In this document: piece after piece, positions 42,376-54,573 of the stretch
Numbering within the stretch: the first letter of the stretch is position 1
Layout of the letters: each line of letters begins with the position of its first letter
Assembly: GCA_001599295.1 (NCBI GenBank)
Contig: BCGN01000010.1
Location: forward strand, 186,001 to 250,000
Direction of reading: 5' to 3'
Length of the DNA: 64,000 nucleotides
Source of the DNA: Sporopachydermia quercuum
Taxonomy: Eukaryota > Ascomycota > Sporopachydermiomycetes > Sporopachydermiales > Sporopachydermiaceae
The notes under the pieces: model-generated
Told to the model about the DNA's origin: nothing
Databases searched by the model: none
What the model saw: only the letters and a program-made list of their open reading frames with translations
Made by a program: the position numbers and the translations under genes

Positions 42376-44100
42376 ATGACATCAAGGTAAGTGTTAAATT
42401 TGTTAATTTGCAGTTTTTTAAGGCCCTAGCGGTAATTCCAAGTTGAGCATTTGTAGTGTTTAGGTGTACAATCAGGAAGGGCCCTATTATATATATTATG
42501 TCGGTTGTTAGTGGAGAATTGGAACTAACCATACCCATCTACTTCTTAGATATCGCGTGGAGTGTAAGTTACACCAGAGTGTCAATTATATATTTGGAAT
42601 TATATGGATTTATACCTTTTATTAAGCATTCTTGAGAATCATGAATTTTTAGAAAATTGAATAGAGTCTAACATTGGCATTTCTATCAGATCAATTGAAG
42701 ACCCATCGTCGTGATGAGTTAATTGAATGGATTAAAGGCCTTTTGGCTGTACCATTTGTTCTCCATGCAGTGAGAACACCTTCAAGAGCAGGTGAAGAAG
42801 CGAGAGTGTCAGGAGATGCCAGAAGACGTTATGCTGAGATTTTCTTCGATTTAGAAAGAATGATTGAGGAGCAAAGTAAGTAGATGATGCCATTAGACTG
42901 AGGTGACGGACGAAATATTTATAGTTCTGCTGAGAATGATAGACAGATTGTGTTATTTACAGCTTGGCTTTCATTATCAGCCGTTAATCAATTGATTGAA
43001 GACTCTTTACTGTCAATAATTATATGCTTATCTTTGCTTATCTTATATTAACATATGTAGTTCACATTGACAGGGTTGGAGCTCCGGCAGAATCCTCAAG
43101 ACTTCGTCAGTTAGTTCCAAGCGTTGGGAGATTCTTTACCCCCTTACCTTTGGAAAGGGCCTTTTACGTTGTAGATGAAAGAAGATCAATCTCTCTAAGA
43201 AGACTCGTTGCTCCTAGTTTTAATGATATCAGAATCATACTTAATATGGCCCAAGTAATGGCTTTATCTAAGGGAGATTTGAAACTAGTTACATTTGATG
43301 GTGATGTTACTCTATACGAAGATGGACAGTCGTTAGTTCAAGACAGTTTAGTGATTCCAATGCTGTTGGAGTTACTGAAACGTGGTATTTTCATTGGAAT
43401 TGTTACTGCTGCAGGCTATTCTGAGAAAACGGGCGAGAAGTATGAACAAAGACTGTCTGGATTGCTTGAGGCTGTCAATGAATCAATCCTGCTTTCGGAT
43501 GAAGAAAAACGTCATCTTTTAATAATGGGAGGGGAATCCAACTTTCTATTCCAATTTGATGCGGAAACGGGGTCTCTCAAATGGATAGAATCTGAAGAAT
43601 GGAATTTGGATGAAGTTAAAGCATGGCAAGAAGAAGACATAAAGACCGTGCTGGATATAGGAGAACTAACGCTATCAACATTGCAGAAGAAATTGGGCTT
43701 ACCTGCGAAAGTGATCCGAAAAGAAAGAGCGGTTGGAATCGTTCCTAATCCTGGTGAAAGATTGTGTAGAGAACAGCTGGAAGAATTGGTTCTTAGTTGT
43801 CAAAGAAGACTTGATATGTCGAAAGCAGCCAATAATATTTGGTTCTGCGCTTTCAATGGCGGAGCAGACGTTTGGGTTGATATTGGCGACAAATGTTTAG
43901 GTGTTAAATCGTTGCAAAGATTTCTTGGTGGTATAAATCAGAGTGAGACATTACATATTGGCGATCAATTTGCATCAATGGGAGCAAACGATTTCAAGGC
44001 CAGATTAGCTGCAAACACTGTATGGATTGCGAATCCACAAGAGACGGTTGATGTATTGAATGATCTATTAACTTACATTGATGAGAAGGACGATTTCTGA
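42376..44100 (+). CDS. ISN1: IMP-specific 5'-nucleotidase Isn1, four exons including a 14-nt microexon
   Basis: Isn1 dephosphorylates IMP to inosine in the cytosol and feeds purine salvage/export (S. cerevisiae 450 aa). Exons are 42376-42386 (11 nt), 42550-42563 (14 nt), 42690-42875 and 43061-44100, giving 416 aa. All three introns have GTAAGT donors and CTAAC/TTAAC branch sites. Only this splicing gives the family N-terminus MTSRYRVEYQLKTHRRDE: exon 1 gives MTS plus AG, the microexon completes Arg and reads YRVE plus T, and exon 3 completes Tyr. Exon 3-4 joining gives EEQIHIDRVG. The HAD-like nucleophile motif is VTFDGDVTLYEDG, with GIVTAAGY, NGGADVWVDIG and LHIGDQFASMGANDFKARLA further on. 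The protein is shorter than Saccharomyces because loops are trimmed. Nearby HPT1 and ADE8 are other purine genes, but not adjacent. Confidence 0.95.
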
Positions 44101-45989
44101 AGGGCAAAGAATGCACGATGGCTTACAGCTAAAGTTACTAATTGAATGTTGGCAGAGCGGTCATAAGCTGTGAGAGCTTGAATCAAATACGTAATAGAGA
44201 GTGAATGAAAACAATGAAAAAATTATCAAAAGTTGTTGATTAGGTGAATTTACTATTGTTGATAGGAAAGTCGTTGATTGGTAGTTCAGATAGAACGAAG
44301 TAAATGTAAATAATAAATAGCTTGGCTATTCAGTTATAGAATTTAGCATTTGACGGTAACCTTCGATTCTTACTGAGTTGATAGACTTAAAATTGCACTC
44401 AATTGATAATTAAAAACATGAGAATAATTGCTTATCATTCACTAGTTCAATAATAGAAAGCGAATAAAGATATTGACTCGACTTATTCACAATAATTAGG
44501 AATCAATTGAGTTGAGATTTGAGGCCCGGAAATAATAAGGTTCTAGCTTAATTTTAAGTTACGAGACTATGCATATGATGTCGAAACTTATTTTGTAAAA
44601 AAGCATCTCTAGATGTTATCAATATTACTGTAGTTTCTCATCTAAATCTTATCCCATCAATGAATACCAAAGATAGTATTTCTTGTAGAAACTGATTCAG
44701 TTATGTTTTTTTCTATTTCAATCTTAATGCATCTTCATTTGCTTTCCTTTAGAATATTAGACTATTATTCCCATAATCAGGGATTCTAATACTTTCTAAT
44801 CTTTATCCGGCTCAAACCGCGACTATTGCAAAATCCGTAGTCCGGATTGAATTTTTGTATTTATCGCCACGTGATACTCCGGATTATGTTGTCCTGATGG
44901 CAATCAACATTATTCATTCTTTTATAAAAGAATTGAATTTTCTACTTGGTTTTATTTTTATGTATTGACATATCGTTGCTACCTGCTTGAAATAAACGTC
45001 TAAAATTCCACCCATATTGCCTCCACTATAACTAGTTGTCTGCTGTTCCCTTTGATTCATCTCGCATCAGCTTATCATACTGTGGAAAATCGACAATCCC
45101 TACAAGCTAAAGACTAGAGGTCTTTGAGTTTCATTAATTGACCACCAAAAAATATATTTGGATTCTATTAGAAACTGTTTATACTTTATCTGTAATAATA
45201 TCATAGTATATACTATCAATAATTCAATAATCAGCTTTCAGCTCATCTATGTTCATCTCGGTCTCAGTCTCTCTCTCAAACACATACAGCTTATTCCCAG
45301 TCATTAAGTATTTTACTTTTTTACTACCTTTTGAAACTTATCCAATCTTATATATCTTGCCCTAAATATCTTAATAGCAAACATATTTAAGAACTGCCCT
45401 TTCCTCATATCATCATATGAACAAAAACAAAGTCATCACCGCTTCCTCCATTCACTCGTTCTTTCAACCCTTTCCCCTACCGTCCACTACCGTCCACTGT
45501 CACTCATCCCAACTATTCCCGTTTTCGTTGCATGTCACGTTTTCTTATACCGAGCAAACATCTTTAGTTGGTTCTACCTTTTTTCCTTATCGGAGGCTAG
45601 CAAAGTACTAAGAAGATTTGCCATTTAATATCATGGTAAGATTATATTCTTATATAGAAAGAATAAATTTTTTTTGCTTTTAATAGTTGAGTTGAATAAC
45701 TTGAATTAACCGAACTAAAATATCATAGAGCGCTTTAATATTGATAGAAAAAACAATTGCTGAATTGCTTTGGTTCTGTGGTAAGAGAAATCATAGGAAC
45801 AAAGGAAGGATAAGGAGAGGAATAAACTGATAAAGAATAGAAGAAAGAGAAACAAACAATTATCGGGCCATTGAGTACATTATCTATTCATTGGAATATC
45901 CGAATAGCTGATTATTTGTCTTACCGGCAGGAGTTATACTATTTGCAAATAAAAGCAACAAACCTGTTACTTTTTATTTACATAATAAG
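44101..45989. other. Long spacer upstream of the REEP gene
   Basis: 1.9 kb. Contains a CCG/CGG cluster with a CACGTG box (listed separately) and pyrimidine-rich stretches at 45240-45600. No supported gene. Confidence 0.5.
44808..44884. promoter_or_regulatory. Cluster of CGG/CCG dyads plus a CACGTG box
   Basis: CGG-N6-CCG (44808-44819), ATCCGTAGTCCGGAT (44833-44847), a Cbf1-type ATCACGTG on the minus strand (CACGTG at 44868-44873) and TCCGGAT again (44878-44884). In an AT-rich spacer this density suggests a promoter module bound by Zn2Cys6 and bHLH factors. The nearest start is REEP, 1.1 kb downstream. Confidence 0.4.
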
Positions 45990-47188
45990 ATGTTTAGTTT
46001 GCTTTTCTCCACTGCGAGGTAAGTTATGTTAAGGATCAGATTATAAGGAAAATGTATACTGAATGAATATAAGAAGAATTTAGAAAAAACAAGCTAAGAC
46101 AAAGAAGAAATTTATGTTTCATTCAATGAGTTACATTGACTTTCATTCGCTAAACTGCGGTACTTTCATTCAGTATTCATTTTCTCAGTTCGATGTATTA
46201 CAACTTAACTAACAAGCAAACTAGTGTTCTCGTCTCGTTTATATTCCCAACTTATGCCTCAGTGAAAGCAATCGAGTCAAACGATCTACAACTTTTGAGA
46301 CCATGGATAAGATACTGGATAACTTACAGTACATTCATGCTATTTGAATCCTATGATTTTCTCCTATACAAGGTAATTCCTTTATACTCAATTCTACGAT
46401 TTGGATTTCTAACATGGATGATTCTTCCTCAAACTAAAGGCAGCGAAGTGCTGTTTATGAAATATATATCCCCATTTGCTTATAAGCACGAAAACAACAT
46501 GGAATTGTTGATACACCGTATCAACAGGGAAAATGGATATAAAGTATGGGATGAACTGATTGCTTGGCTCAAGTACACATTGTCTTTACAAACCGGTGAT
46601 AGAGAAGGTGTCAAGTCTAGAGGTAAAAAAGTCAATAAGTATGGAGATTTGAGCAAGAAAGGATCGTCAAATCCTGTTGTATCTGGTTCTGGAGATTCGT
46701 ATTCACGTAGACAATATGCTGCAAGTGTCCTTCTGATGTTCCGTGATAATAACGATAACAATTCTGCTGCGATCAACAGGACAAGCTCATTTGTCTCAAG
46801 CATATGGAACACGCTACATTCCCAAGGGTCCACACGTCCAGGCCCACTACAGGTAGCAAATGATCATCCAAGTAGTAGCAATAGCAGTAGTAGAGTGTCT
46901 AGTGGTGCTTTCACTGTTAATACACCTGCAACTAATAATGGGGCTGGGGGAACAGCTCCGGATAGAAGGATTCAATCCACTTCAAGCCTGAGTAGTAAAT
47001 TCAGGAACTTCTCATCTAATTTACATGATGATGACTTCGGTGATTATGAAGAGTATGATTTAGTAAAGAAAGATGAAATTGACAATGTTGATGCAGATGA
47101 ATATTCCGCTTTGATGTCACCTGGTAAGAAACAGATTAGAAAGTCTTATTCGTCCTCTTGGTTTAGTTGGAAAGGTAAGAATGAGTAA
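45990..47188 (+). CDS. TB2/DP1/HVA22 (REEP1-4-like) ER membrane-shaping protein
   Basis: Reticulon-like hairpin protein that bends ER membrane. Exon 1 (45990-46018) encodes MFSLLFSTA plus AG; exon 2 (46225-47188) begins T-GTT-CTC after branch ACTAAC and TAG. The intron is 206 nt, donor GTAAGT. The product is 330 aa. The spliced N-terminus (SVLVSFIFPTYASVKAIE) matches REEP proteins. The family block continues with LLRPWIRYWITYSTFMLFE, IPLYSILRFGFLTWMILPQTKGSEVLFMKYISPF. The order and length (no long hydrophilic N-terminus) resemble the REEP1-4 branch rather than Yop1 (REEP5-6). The 180-residue tail is Ser/Asn-rich and ends KSYSSSWFSWKGKNE. The downstream contiguous Met (46193) lies in the intron and is not the start. 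Exact ortholog uncertain. Confidence 0.87.
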
Positions 47189-47768
47189 GCATGTGAAAGG
47201 ATGTCAGTAAGAAAAGAGAGTAAGATACAAGACTGCAGAGTTTTGATTACCTTGCAACTGATGAAAACTGCTCTGGCAGTTGCAGACTAGCTAGAGGTTG
47301 TACTTGGATGTTACTGAAAGATTCTTATATATCTTAGTAGTAGCAATCAACAATTATAACTTCTGCTTTCACTTCTGTTCGCGAGATATCTTTATTTTTT
47401 TGTTCAGTGAAATATACTGTAATGAATATATGGGAAATTGGGTCAATTGGTTTGGTTCGGGTTCATGCTTACATGACTATTTTTATTGGCATTGTTTATT
47501 TATATTTTATATGGTTATAAGGAATGAAATCTTCATGTTTGTCTGTCATGTAATGAAATGTTAATTGTGATATAACGATAGTTTTGTAAATTAATAACTT
47601 GTACGAATAAAACATGATTTGATTGAAACTGTTTTGTTTAAACTATGTACAAAGGTAACAAGTCAATCAACCAAACATGCAGTAAAATATATGTTTGTTT
47701 GTTAAGTGTAAAGGAGAAAAACGGATAATCTCCAACGCTATTCAATTGTTGTCAATCGTATCAAGCAG
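47189..47768. other. Convergent spacer REEP / MRP20
   Basis: AT-rich; the 88-codon frame at 47298-47564 is Phe/Tyr/Cys-rich noise. No gene is supported. Confidence 0.5.
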
Positions 47769-48632
47769 TTAATAGTCAAGCTTCAAATACTTAGAAACAA
47801 CTTCTCCTTTTTCTCTTCTTGTATGTCTTATCTTCGCTCTCTTCACTTTGTTAGCTAGACGTCGACCAGGAAACTTAGGGATAAATGGAGTTGCGACTGG
47901 TGCATGAGGACCTAAAATTCCGCCAAATGATGAAGGTGGTTTCAGTACATCTGAACCGAGTCTTCTGTTGACATCCTCAGAGTATTTTTGCAGCTCCTTC
48001 ATCAAACCATGACCCCATGCGTCTTTATTTTCTGGCGACTCGGGCCAGATGAAAGGCTGTTCCATATCTATAGTCATTTTCTTTACTTGTTGTTCACGAT
48101 ATCGAGGTCCTCTTGGATCTTCCCTTGTCCATTTTCTATGTAATAACTGAGTGGTGACGTTCAAAGCTCGCAGACCATAAACATGCCAGAGGTAATCTCT
48201 TAAATCCAGTTTATTGAATGATAGAGGAACGACAAACTTGGCTTGGTAAGGTGTATGTTTGGCATTTGGACGTAATAAGATAATTCTTGCGTTTGGGAAG
48301 TATACTTGCTTTTCACCAATGGTGAAATGAGCTTCTCCTTCTTCAATTGCTTTTGTTCTCTTTTCTAATAGTTTTTGAGCAAGTGTCTTGACGGGATTAT
48401 TCTTGGCCGCTGCCGTTAAATCAGTACGGTTCTTTTTCAGCCTGTTAAAAACAGATCTAGGTAATTTTGATCTTGGAGATTCGGGATAGAGCTTTTCTAA
48501 TTCTTCATCGTTCTCTAAAACTTTTTCCGGAACACCTCCAACCATTCCTGGTTTAATTGTAGCCAAAGATCTCACTTGAGTCTTCGCTGAGAGAAGCATT
48601 TTCCCGGCGGCTTTGCTCAGCAATCTAGGCAT
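47769..48632 (-). CDS. MRP20: Mitochondrial large-subunit ribosomal protein Mrp20 (uL23m)
   Basis: uL23 of the mitochondrial 54S subunit, near the polypeptide exit. It is 287 aa (S. cerevisiae 263). The first 25 residues (MPRLLSKAAGKMLLSAKTQVRSLA) are basic and acid-free, as in a presequence. The uL23m core is VYFPNARIILLRPNAKHTPYQAKFVVP, followed by LDLRDYLWHVYGLRALNVTTQLLHRKWTRE, and the fungal extension MTIDMEQPFIWPESPENKDAWG. The tail is very basic (GRRLANKVKRAKIRHTRREKG). The start is the first ATG. A possible acceptor-like CTATAG lies 13 bp upstream, so a 5'UTR intron is conceivable (see the spacer to the right). Confidence 0.93.
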   Translation of the reverse strand: MPRLLSKAAGKMLLSAKTQVRSLATIKPGMVGGVPEKVLENDEELEKLYPESPRSKLPRSVFNRLKKNRTDLTAAAKNNPVKTLAQKLLEKRTKAIEEGEAHFTIGEKQVYFPNARIILLRPNAKHTPYQAKFVVPLSFNKLDLRDYLWHVYGLRALNVTTQLLHRKWTREDPRGPRYREQQVKKMTIDMEQPFIWPESPENKDAWGHGLMKELQKYSEDVNRRLGSDVLKPPSSFGGILGPHAPVATPFIPKFPGRRLANKVKRAKIRHTRREKGEVVSKYLKLDY

Positions 48633-49844
48633 TGTGATGTCAAATCTATAGTATGTTGAAGATGTCAGAGCGACTATGTCATAGACCGATTATTAGTAAT
48701 ACCTGTAATATACTACTTCTGTTGACTAGCATTAATTGTGCGATTTTGATTGTTGAAATCGTAGGTCCTGACTTGGTGGATTTGGTTCCTGATCGACTCT
48801 ATGACCTATCTGTTGAGAGTCCTCTTGGGCAAGTATTTTAACCTTTCGTACTGTGCACCAATTATTACACTTCATCCGCGCCGAAACCTTTTTTCCTCCT
48901 AATAATAATCTGTTCCACTTAACTGTTGAACAAAATCTAACGTTCCAAGTAAACACAACTGATAATTCATTTATCTCCCATCACCCCTCCAATACTGATA
49001 AATCTTTCATTTCCTCATCATATCATGAAATCTTTCATTGGTGCTACCAGTATCTGCAATAAGGTCTGGTAAATACGCAGTAATTTAGTATTAATATTGA
49101 ATATCTCAGACCTTATAATGCTCTCTCTAACTTCACATGTAAGATATCTAACACCCATCAACCCTTTATCGGTAAGTACATTAGACGGGGGAGATTCTGG
49201 AGGAAAGTGGCACAGAAACCAAATTTGTGTAGATTTTTCATTATCCAAAGTGGAATTTTCAGGTAGGGTGCCGGTAATACTTACCTGATGATATGGATGA
49301 TGATTTATTATTAGAGGTGAAAGCTAAAGGACATCAACCGGCTGGTAGCATTAAGAGGGTAGCTGTTGTAGGATCGAAAGGATTTTGCTGGAATTGACGG
49401 TTGGGACGGTGAATAGGATTGAGTTCCACGATCAGGCTATTAGTAGTGTCAGTTAATGTTGGTTAGAATAACAAGTTTTATTTGATTGTTCTGCTTGCGT
49501 GACGTGACGATAGTTTCAACAGAAGGCTAAGCATTGCTGAATCAATAACGAGATCAGGANAAATAGTTTCTTTATTAATCTTTTGCAATTTACCAAACGT
49601 GCAATCGCATGAAAGTAAAAGCAGGAGCGTTGATCCAAACTTTGTCAAGTAGGATCTCCCAAGTTTTTGTGGATCGTTTGGATTTGAGCAACAAAGTATT
49701 TGTACAATAGAGCACGAAGAAGTTTTAGAAACGTGCAAAACACATACGCAGAAAGAAAGCTACAAAACATTAAAAAAAAAAGAAAAGGACAAAAAAAAGA
49801 AACATCGCAAATCATCACAACAGAAACAACGAACAACATCAAAA
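48633..49844. other. Divergent promoter region MRP20 / RPB2 with unexplained splice-like signals
   Basis: 1.2 kb. The minus strand carries a perfect donor CAG|GTAAGTAT (49278-49288) with no ATG-containing frame before it, which would suit a 5'UTR intron of MRP20. The plus strand has protein-like short frames, including ATG 49294 to 49398 (34 codons, ...LLLEVKAKGHQPAG...) and a frame at 49097-49288. None forms a gene I can support. The 120 bp before RPB2 are A-rich, typical of a leader. Confidence 0.45.
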
Positions 49845-52800
49845 ATGTCACAAGATCCAATGGAAGACCCCTATGGCTACGACGACGGTGAAGATACTGA
49901 AATAACAGCAGAAGACTGCTGGACGGTCATTTCCTCATTTTTCCATGAGAAAGGTTTGGTATCCCAGCAATTAGAATCATTCAATGAGTTCATCGAGTCA
50001 ACCATTCAAGAACTGGTGTGGGAAAACAAATCTTTAATTCTGGANCAGCCTGCTCAGCATACAACTCCCGACGACAACATCAACAAGCGATATGAAATCA
50101 CTTTTGGTAAGATTTACCTCTCTCGGCCTACGATGACCGAAGCGGATGGTACCACTCACGCTATGTATCCTCAAGAAGCTAGATTACGATCTCTTACATA
50201 TTCCTCTCCATTATATGTTGATATGCAGAAGAAAGTTCTGTATTCCAACGACGATGACCAGCCAGAAGGCGGAGAAGTTGAATGGAAAGAAGACCCTGAC
50301 GAGGAGACTACACCTGTATCCCAGGTTTACATTGGTAAGGTTCCTATCATGGTGAGATCAAAGTTCTGTGTGCTGTGGAAGATCTTAGACTACGAGTTCT
50401 ACGAGTTGAAAGAATGTCCTTATGATATGGGTGGTTATTTTATTATTAACGGTGGTGAAAAAGTCATCGTTGCTCAGGAAAGAAGTGCCGCCAACATCGT
50501 GCAAGTGTTTAAGAAAGCTGCTAACTCTCCTGTCAGTCATGTTGCAGAAATTCGTTCTGCTGTAGAGAAGGGCTCCAGATTAATCAGCAGTCTTCAAGTT
50601 AAGCTCTATGGTTCTGATAAAGGATCGAACCGTTCTATCCGTGCTACATTGCCTTATGTGCGTCAGGATATTCCTATATGCATTGTCTTCAGAGCTCTAG
50701 GTGTTGTGCCTGATGGTGATATCCTTGAACATATTTGCTACGACCAAACCGATTGGCAAATGCTGGAAATGCTGAAACCTTGCGTAGAAGAAGCCTTTGT
50801 TATTCAAGATAGAGAAGTAGCTTTAGATTTCATTGGTCGACGTGGTAGTGCTATTGGTGTTAAACGTGATCGTCGTATTCAATACGCTAGAGATGTTCTC
50901 ACCAAGGAATTGCTTCCTCATATCGAACAGCGCGAAGGCTTCGAATCTCGTAAAGCATTTTTCTTAGGTTATATGGTACATAGACTTCTACTATGTGCTT
51001 TAGAAAGACGTGAGCAAGATGATCGTGATCATTTTGGCCGCAAACGACTTGATATGGCCGGTCCTTTACTGGCCAATTTGTTCAGAATGCTGTTCAGAAA
51101 GCTCACCAGGGATATTTATCTCTATCTGCAGAAATGTGTAGAAACAAACAAAGAATTCAATCTAACGTTAGCAGTCAAACCAACAACTATCACCAATGGT
51201 CTTAAATTCTCACTGGCAACTGGTAACTGGGGTGAGCAAAAGAAAGCGATGTCTTCTAAAGCTGGTGTGGCCCAAGTGTTGAATAGATTCACTTATGCCT
51301 CAACATTATCCCATCTTCGTAGAACCAATGCTGATATAGGAAAAGATACAAAACTAGCAAGACCTAGACAGCTACATAATACCCATTGGGGGTTGGTCTG
51401 TCCTGCGGAGACTCCTGAAGGTCAATCTTGTGGTCTACGAAAGAATCTGTCTTTAATGTCTGGTATATCAGTTGGTACTCCTAGTGATCCTATCATCTCC
51501 TTCTTAGATGAATGGGGTTTAGAACCTTTGGAAGATTACGTTCCACATTCTAATCCAAATGCCATTAGAGTTTTTGTTAACGGTGTTTGGTTAGGTGTTC
51601 ATAGACATGCTAATGATTTAGTTGATACCATGAGATCCTTAAGAAGAAGATGTGTTATTTCTCCAGAAGTTTCCATTGTCAGAGACATCCGTGACAAAGA
51701 ATTCCGGATCTTCACAGACGGAGGAAGAGTCTTCAGACCTTTATTTGTCGTTGATAATGATCTAGGTGGGGAATCAACTGGTCAATTGGTCCTGACAAAA
51801 GACCATGTGATGAAATTACGAGAAGGACTAGAAGTTTCAGTGGCAGAAATCGAAACCGATGAAGCCGAAGAAGGATACGAAGCAAAATACGGCTGGAACC
51901 AGCTTCTAAAAGAGGGTGTAGTAGAATATATCGATGCGGATGAAGAGGAAACTACTATGATTGCTATGAGTCCTGAAGATTTGGAAATTGCCAGAAGAGC
52001 CCAGGAGCAAGGAGTGGAAATGGTAGAAGATAACATTGAACCATCCAAACGAGTGAAACAATTGTATAATAAAAATGCCCATACTTTCACTCATTGTGAA
52101 ATCCATCCTTCTATGATTTTGGGAGTAGCTGCTAGTATTATTCCTTTCCCTGATCACAACCAATCTCCCAGAAATACATATCAGTCAGCTATGGGTAAAC
52201 AAGCTATGGGTGTTTTTCTTACTAATTTTAATGCTCGAATGGATAACGAAGCACATATCTTATACTATCCCCAGAAACCTTTGGCTACAACTAGATCTAT
52301 GGAATATTTGAAGTTTAGAGAACTTCCCGCTGGTCAGAATGCTATTGTTGCTATTTTATGTTACAGTGGTTATAACCAAGAAGATTCAGTTATCATGAAC
52401 CAAGGAAGTATCGATCGTGGCTTGTTCAGAAGTTTGTATTATCATACATATTCTGACCAAGAAAGGAGAGAAGGTATGAACGTTGTACAAGAGTTCGAAA
52501 AGCCGATTCGCAGTAATACACTTCGTATGAAAATGGGCACCTATGAAAAATTAGAAGAAGATGGACTTATTGCTCCAGGAGTTCGTGTTTCTGGAGAAGA
52601 CATTATAATTGGTAAAACAGCACCTCTAGAACAGGATTCGCAAGAATTAGGTCAAAGAACAAAGCTGCATACGAAACGATGTGTTTCCACCCCTTTAAGA
52701 AGAACAGATAATGGTATTATCGATGATGTAATGATCACAACTAATCAAGAAGGATTGAAGTACGTTAAAGTGCGAATGAGAACAACCAAGGTTCCCCAAA

Positions 52801-53561
52801 TTGGTGATAAGTTTGCTTCGCGTCACGGTCAGAAAGGTACTATCGGTATTACGTATAGGAACGAAGATATGCCATTCACAGCCGAAGGATTAGTGCCAGA
52901 TCTAATCATCAATCCGCACGCTATTCCTTCTCGTATGACGGTTGCTCATTTGATTGAATGTTTACTTAGTAAGGTTGCTTCTTTACAAGGTTATGAAGGC
53001 GATGCCAGTCCTTTCACAGATGTCACTGTTGATGCTATCTCTAAACTTTTAGCGGAAAACGGTTACCAGTCAAGAGGTTTCGAGGTATTGTATAATGGCC
53101 ATACTGGTAAAAAATTAATGGCCCAAGTGTATTTTGGTCCTACGTACTATCAACGTCTTAGACATATGGTAGATGACAAAATTCATGCTCGTGCTAGAGG
53201 ATCTATTGTTTCCTTAACTAGACAACCTATGGAAGGTCGTGCCAGAGATGGCGGGTTGCGTTTTGGTGAAATGGAGCGTGATTGTATGATTGCTCACGGA
53301 GCAGCCTCGTTTTTGAAAGAAAGATTGATGGATGCATCTGATGCTTTCAGAGTTCATATCTGCGGTGTTTGCGGATTGATGAGTGTTATTGCTAATTTGA
53401 AGAAGAATAAATTTGAATGTCGGTCTTGTAAGAACAAGACAAATATATACCAGATTCATATTCCATATGCAGCTAAGCTTTTATTCCAAGAGTTGATGGC
53501 TATGAATATATCTCCTAGACTTTATACAGATAAGTCTGGTGTATCTAACAGGTCTTTCTGA
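49845..53561 (+). CDS. RPB2: RNA polymerase II second-largest subunit Rpb2
   Basis: Rpb2 forms one side of the Pol II active centre. It is a single 1238-aa exon (S. cerevisiae 1224). The protrusion and lobe carry the family text [32 protein letters not shown] and [16 protein letters not shown]. The fork loop region shows [23 protein letters not shown]. The hybrid-binding domain has [27 protein letters not shown] and the Lys/Arg-rich switch [17 protein letters not shown]. The anchor/clamp ends with [21 protein letters not shown]. The C-terminal zinc site is CGVCGL...CRSCKN. An ambiguous base near 50045 gives one unknown residue. CTG codons in MLEMLKP match conserved Leu, again showing the standard code. 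Confidence 0.99.
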   Translation: MSQDPMEDPYGYDDGEDTEITAEDCWTVISSFFHEKGLVSQQLESFNEFIESTIQELVWENKSLILXQPAQHTTPDDNINKRYEITFGKIYLSRPTMTEADGTTHAMYPQEARLRSLTYSSPLYVDMQKKVLYSNDDDQPEGGEVEWKEDPDEETTPVSQVYIGKVPIMVRSKFCVLWKILDYEFYELKECPYDMGGYFIINGGEKVIVAQERSAANIVQVFKKAANSPVSHVAEIRSAVEKGSRLISSLQVKLYGSDKGSNRSIRATLPYVRQDIPICIVFRALGVVPDGDILEHICYDQTDWQMLEMLKPCVEEAFVIQDREVALDFIGRRGSAIGVKRDRRIQYARDVLTKELLPHIEQREGFESRKAFFLGYMVHRLLLCALERREQDDRDHFGRKRLDMAGPLLANLFRMLFRKLTRDIYLYLQKCVETNKEFNLTLAVKPTTITNGLKFSLATGNWGEQKKAMSSKAGVAQVLNRFTYASTLSHLRRTNADIGKDTKLARPRQLHNTHWGLVCPAETPEGQSCGLRKNLSLMSGISVGTPSDPIISFLDEWGLEPLEDYVPHSNPNAIRVFVNGVWLGVHRHANDLVDTMRSLRRRCVISPEVSIVRDIRDKEFRIFTDGGRVFRPLFVVDNDLGGESTGQLVLTKDHVMKLREGLEVSVAEIETDEAEEGYEAKYGWNQLLKEGVVEYIDADEEETTMIAMSPEDLEIARRAQEQGVEMVEDNIEPSKRVKQLYNKNAHTFTHCEIHPSMILGVAASIIPFPDHNQSPRNTYQSAMGKQAMGVFLTNFNARMDNEAHILYYPQKPLATTRSMEYLKFRELPAGQNAIVAILCYSGYNQEDSVIMNQGSIDRGLFRSLYYHTYSDQERREGMNVVQEFEKPIRSNTLRMKMGTYEKLEEDGLIAPGVRVSGEDIIIGKTAPLEQDSQELGQRTKLHTKRCVSTPLRRTDNGIIDDVMITTNQEGLKYVKVRMRTTKVPQIGDKFASRHGQKGTIGITYRNEDMPFTAEGLVPDLIINPHAIPSRMTVAHLIECLLSKVASLQGYEGDASPFTDVTVDAISKLLAENGYQSRGFEVLYNGHTGKKLMAQVYFGPTYYQRLRHMVDDKIHARARGSIVSLTRQPMEGRARDGGLRFGEMERDCMIAHGAASFLKERLMDASDAFRVHICGVCGLMSVIANLKKNKFECRSCKNKTNIYQIHIPYAAKLLFQELMAMNISPRLYTDKSGVSNRSF

Positions 53562-54573
53562 ATGATTATGGTTAGGAAGTTACTATTGATTCAGAATACC
53601 TTGAAACCTGGATTTCTTTCTATTGGGGATTCCTTTGTATCAGTTACATAATATAAAAATAAAATACTGTTAATATTAGATGATGATAGAACAAGCATAC
53701 GTACAATATGTAGAAATCGGTTCTTGCTTCTTAAGGTTCGTTTGGTTTCTTGATGATTTGATCTTCTGATTTCTGTCCCTAATTAGTAGTTAGTTACCTG
53801 ATGGAGAATCCTTTTAGATACGTGGAAGTAGTTAGAATATTGATGGTTAGGGAAAGAGTTCTAGAGCAGACAATTTATTACTGTTGATTGTATTTATAAA
53901 TATTGATAAAGATCATGAGATGTATTGGATGCTGAGGGAGAAGTTATTATACTGTAATGAAAAATTGAGGAAGATGATGAAATGACGCTCTTGATTTCAC
54001 AGTGAGCTACACTGAAAGCTGTAGCAATACCCATAAATGATAATAAGAACAGGAAGTACTATCATTAGGTACGTGGATAGTCATACACTAATATTACACA
54101 GAACTGTATTCGTTCAAATAGTCTTGCTGTTTTCATGAAGTAGATACCGTATAAATTCATCTTCAGGACTGAAGGTTTGATATGGCTAGTGTGCCTGATC
54201 AATATAATTCAAATATAACTACTATCAAAATCAAAATTCATGATATTAACATATCGTACAAAAGAGATAAGTCGCTTTGTTTGTTCGGTTCAGCATCTTG
54301 GTAGAAGAATGAATTATTGAAGAATCTTCAGCAAGAAGCAATACTTGCAGCATTGGTTTAATAACGACTTAGCAGAATTTCTCAAGCTAACAGCTATTCC
54401 TATAATCAAATGATTATAAAAGGATTCTCTTCTTAGTATTCATAATGAACAAATAAGAACACCAACATCAAATACAACAATACGTCTCTAACATAAACAA
54501 CAATAACAATAAAAAACAAAATAAAACCTCTTGATTAGCCAAGTTTTATATACAAGTGAAATAACGATATGAT
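53562..54573. other. Convergent spacer RPB2 / MRPL23
   Basis: 1.0 kb of AT-rich 3' flanks; no gene or repeat of note. Confidence 0.5.

Noticed and set aside
47298-47564. 88-codon plus-strand gene after REEP
   Set aside because: Phe/Tyr/Cys-heavy translation typical of noncoding AT-rich DNA.
49278-49400. U1 snRNA starting with ATACTTACCTG on the plus strand
   Set aside because: The 11-nt match is also what a perfect minus-strand splice donor looks like, and the conserved first-loop sequence (GATCAAGAAG type) is absent downstream.
12100-53561. CUG-to-serine code
   Set aside because: CTG falls at conserved leucines in PUP1 (GSGSLAAM) and RPB2 (QMLEMLKP).
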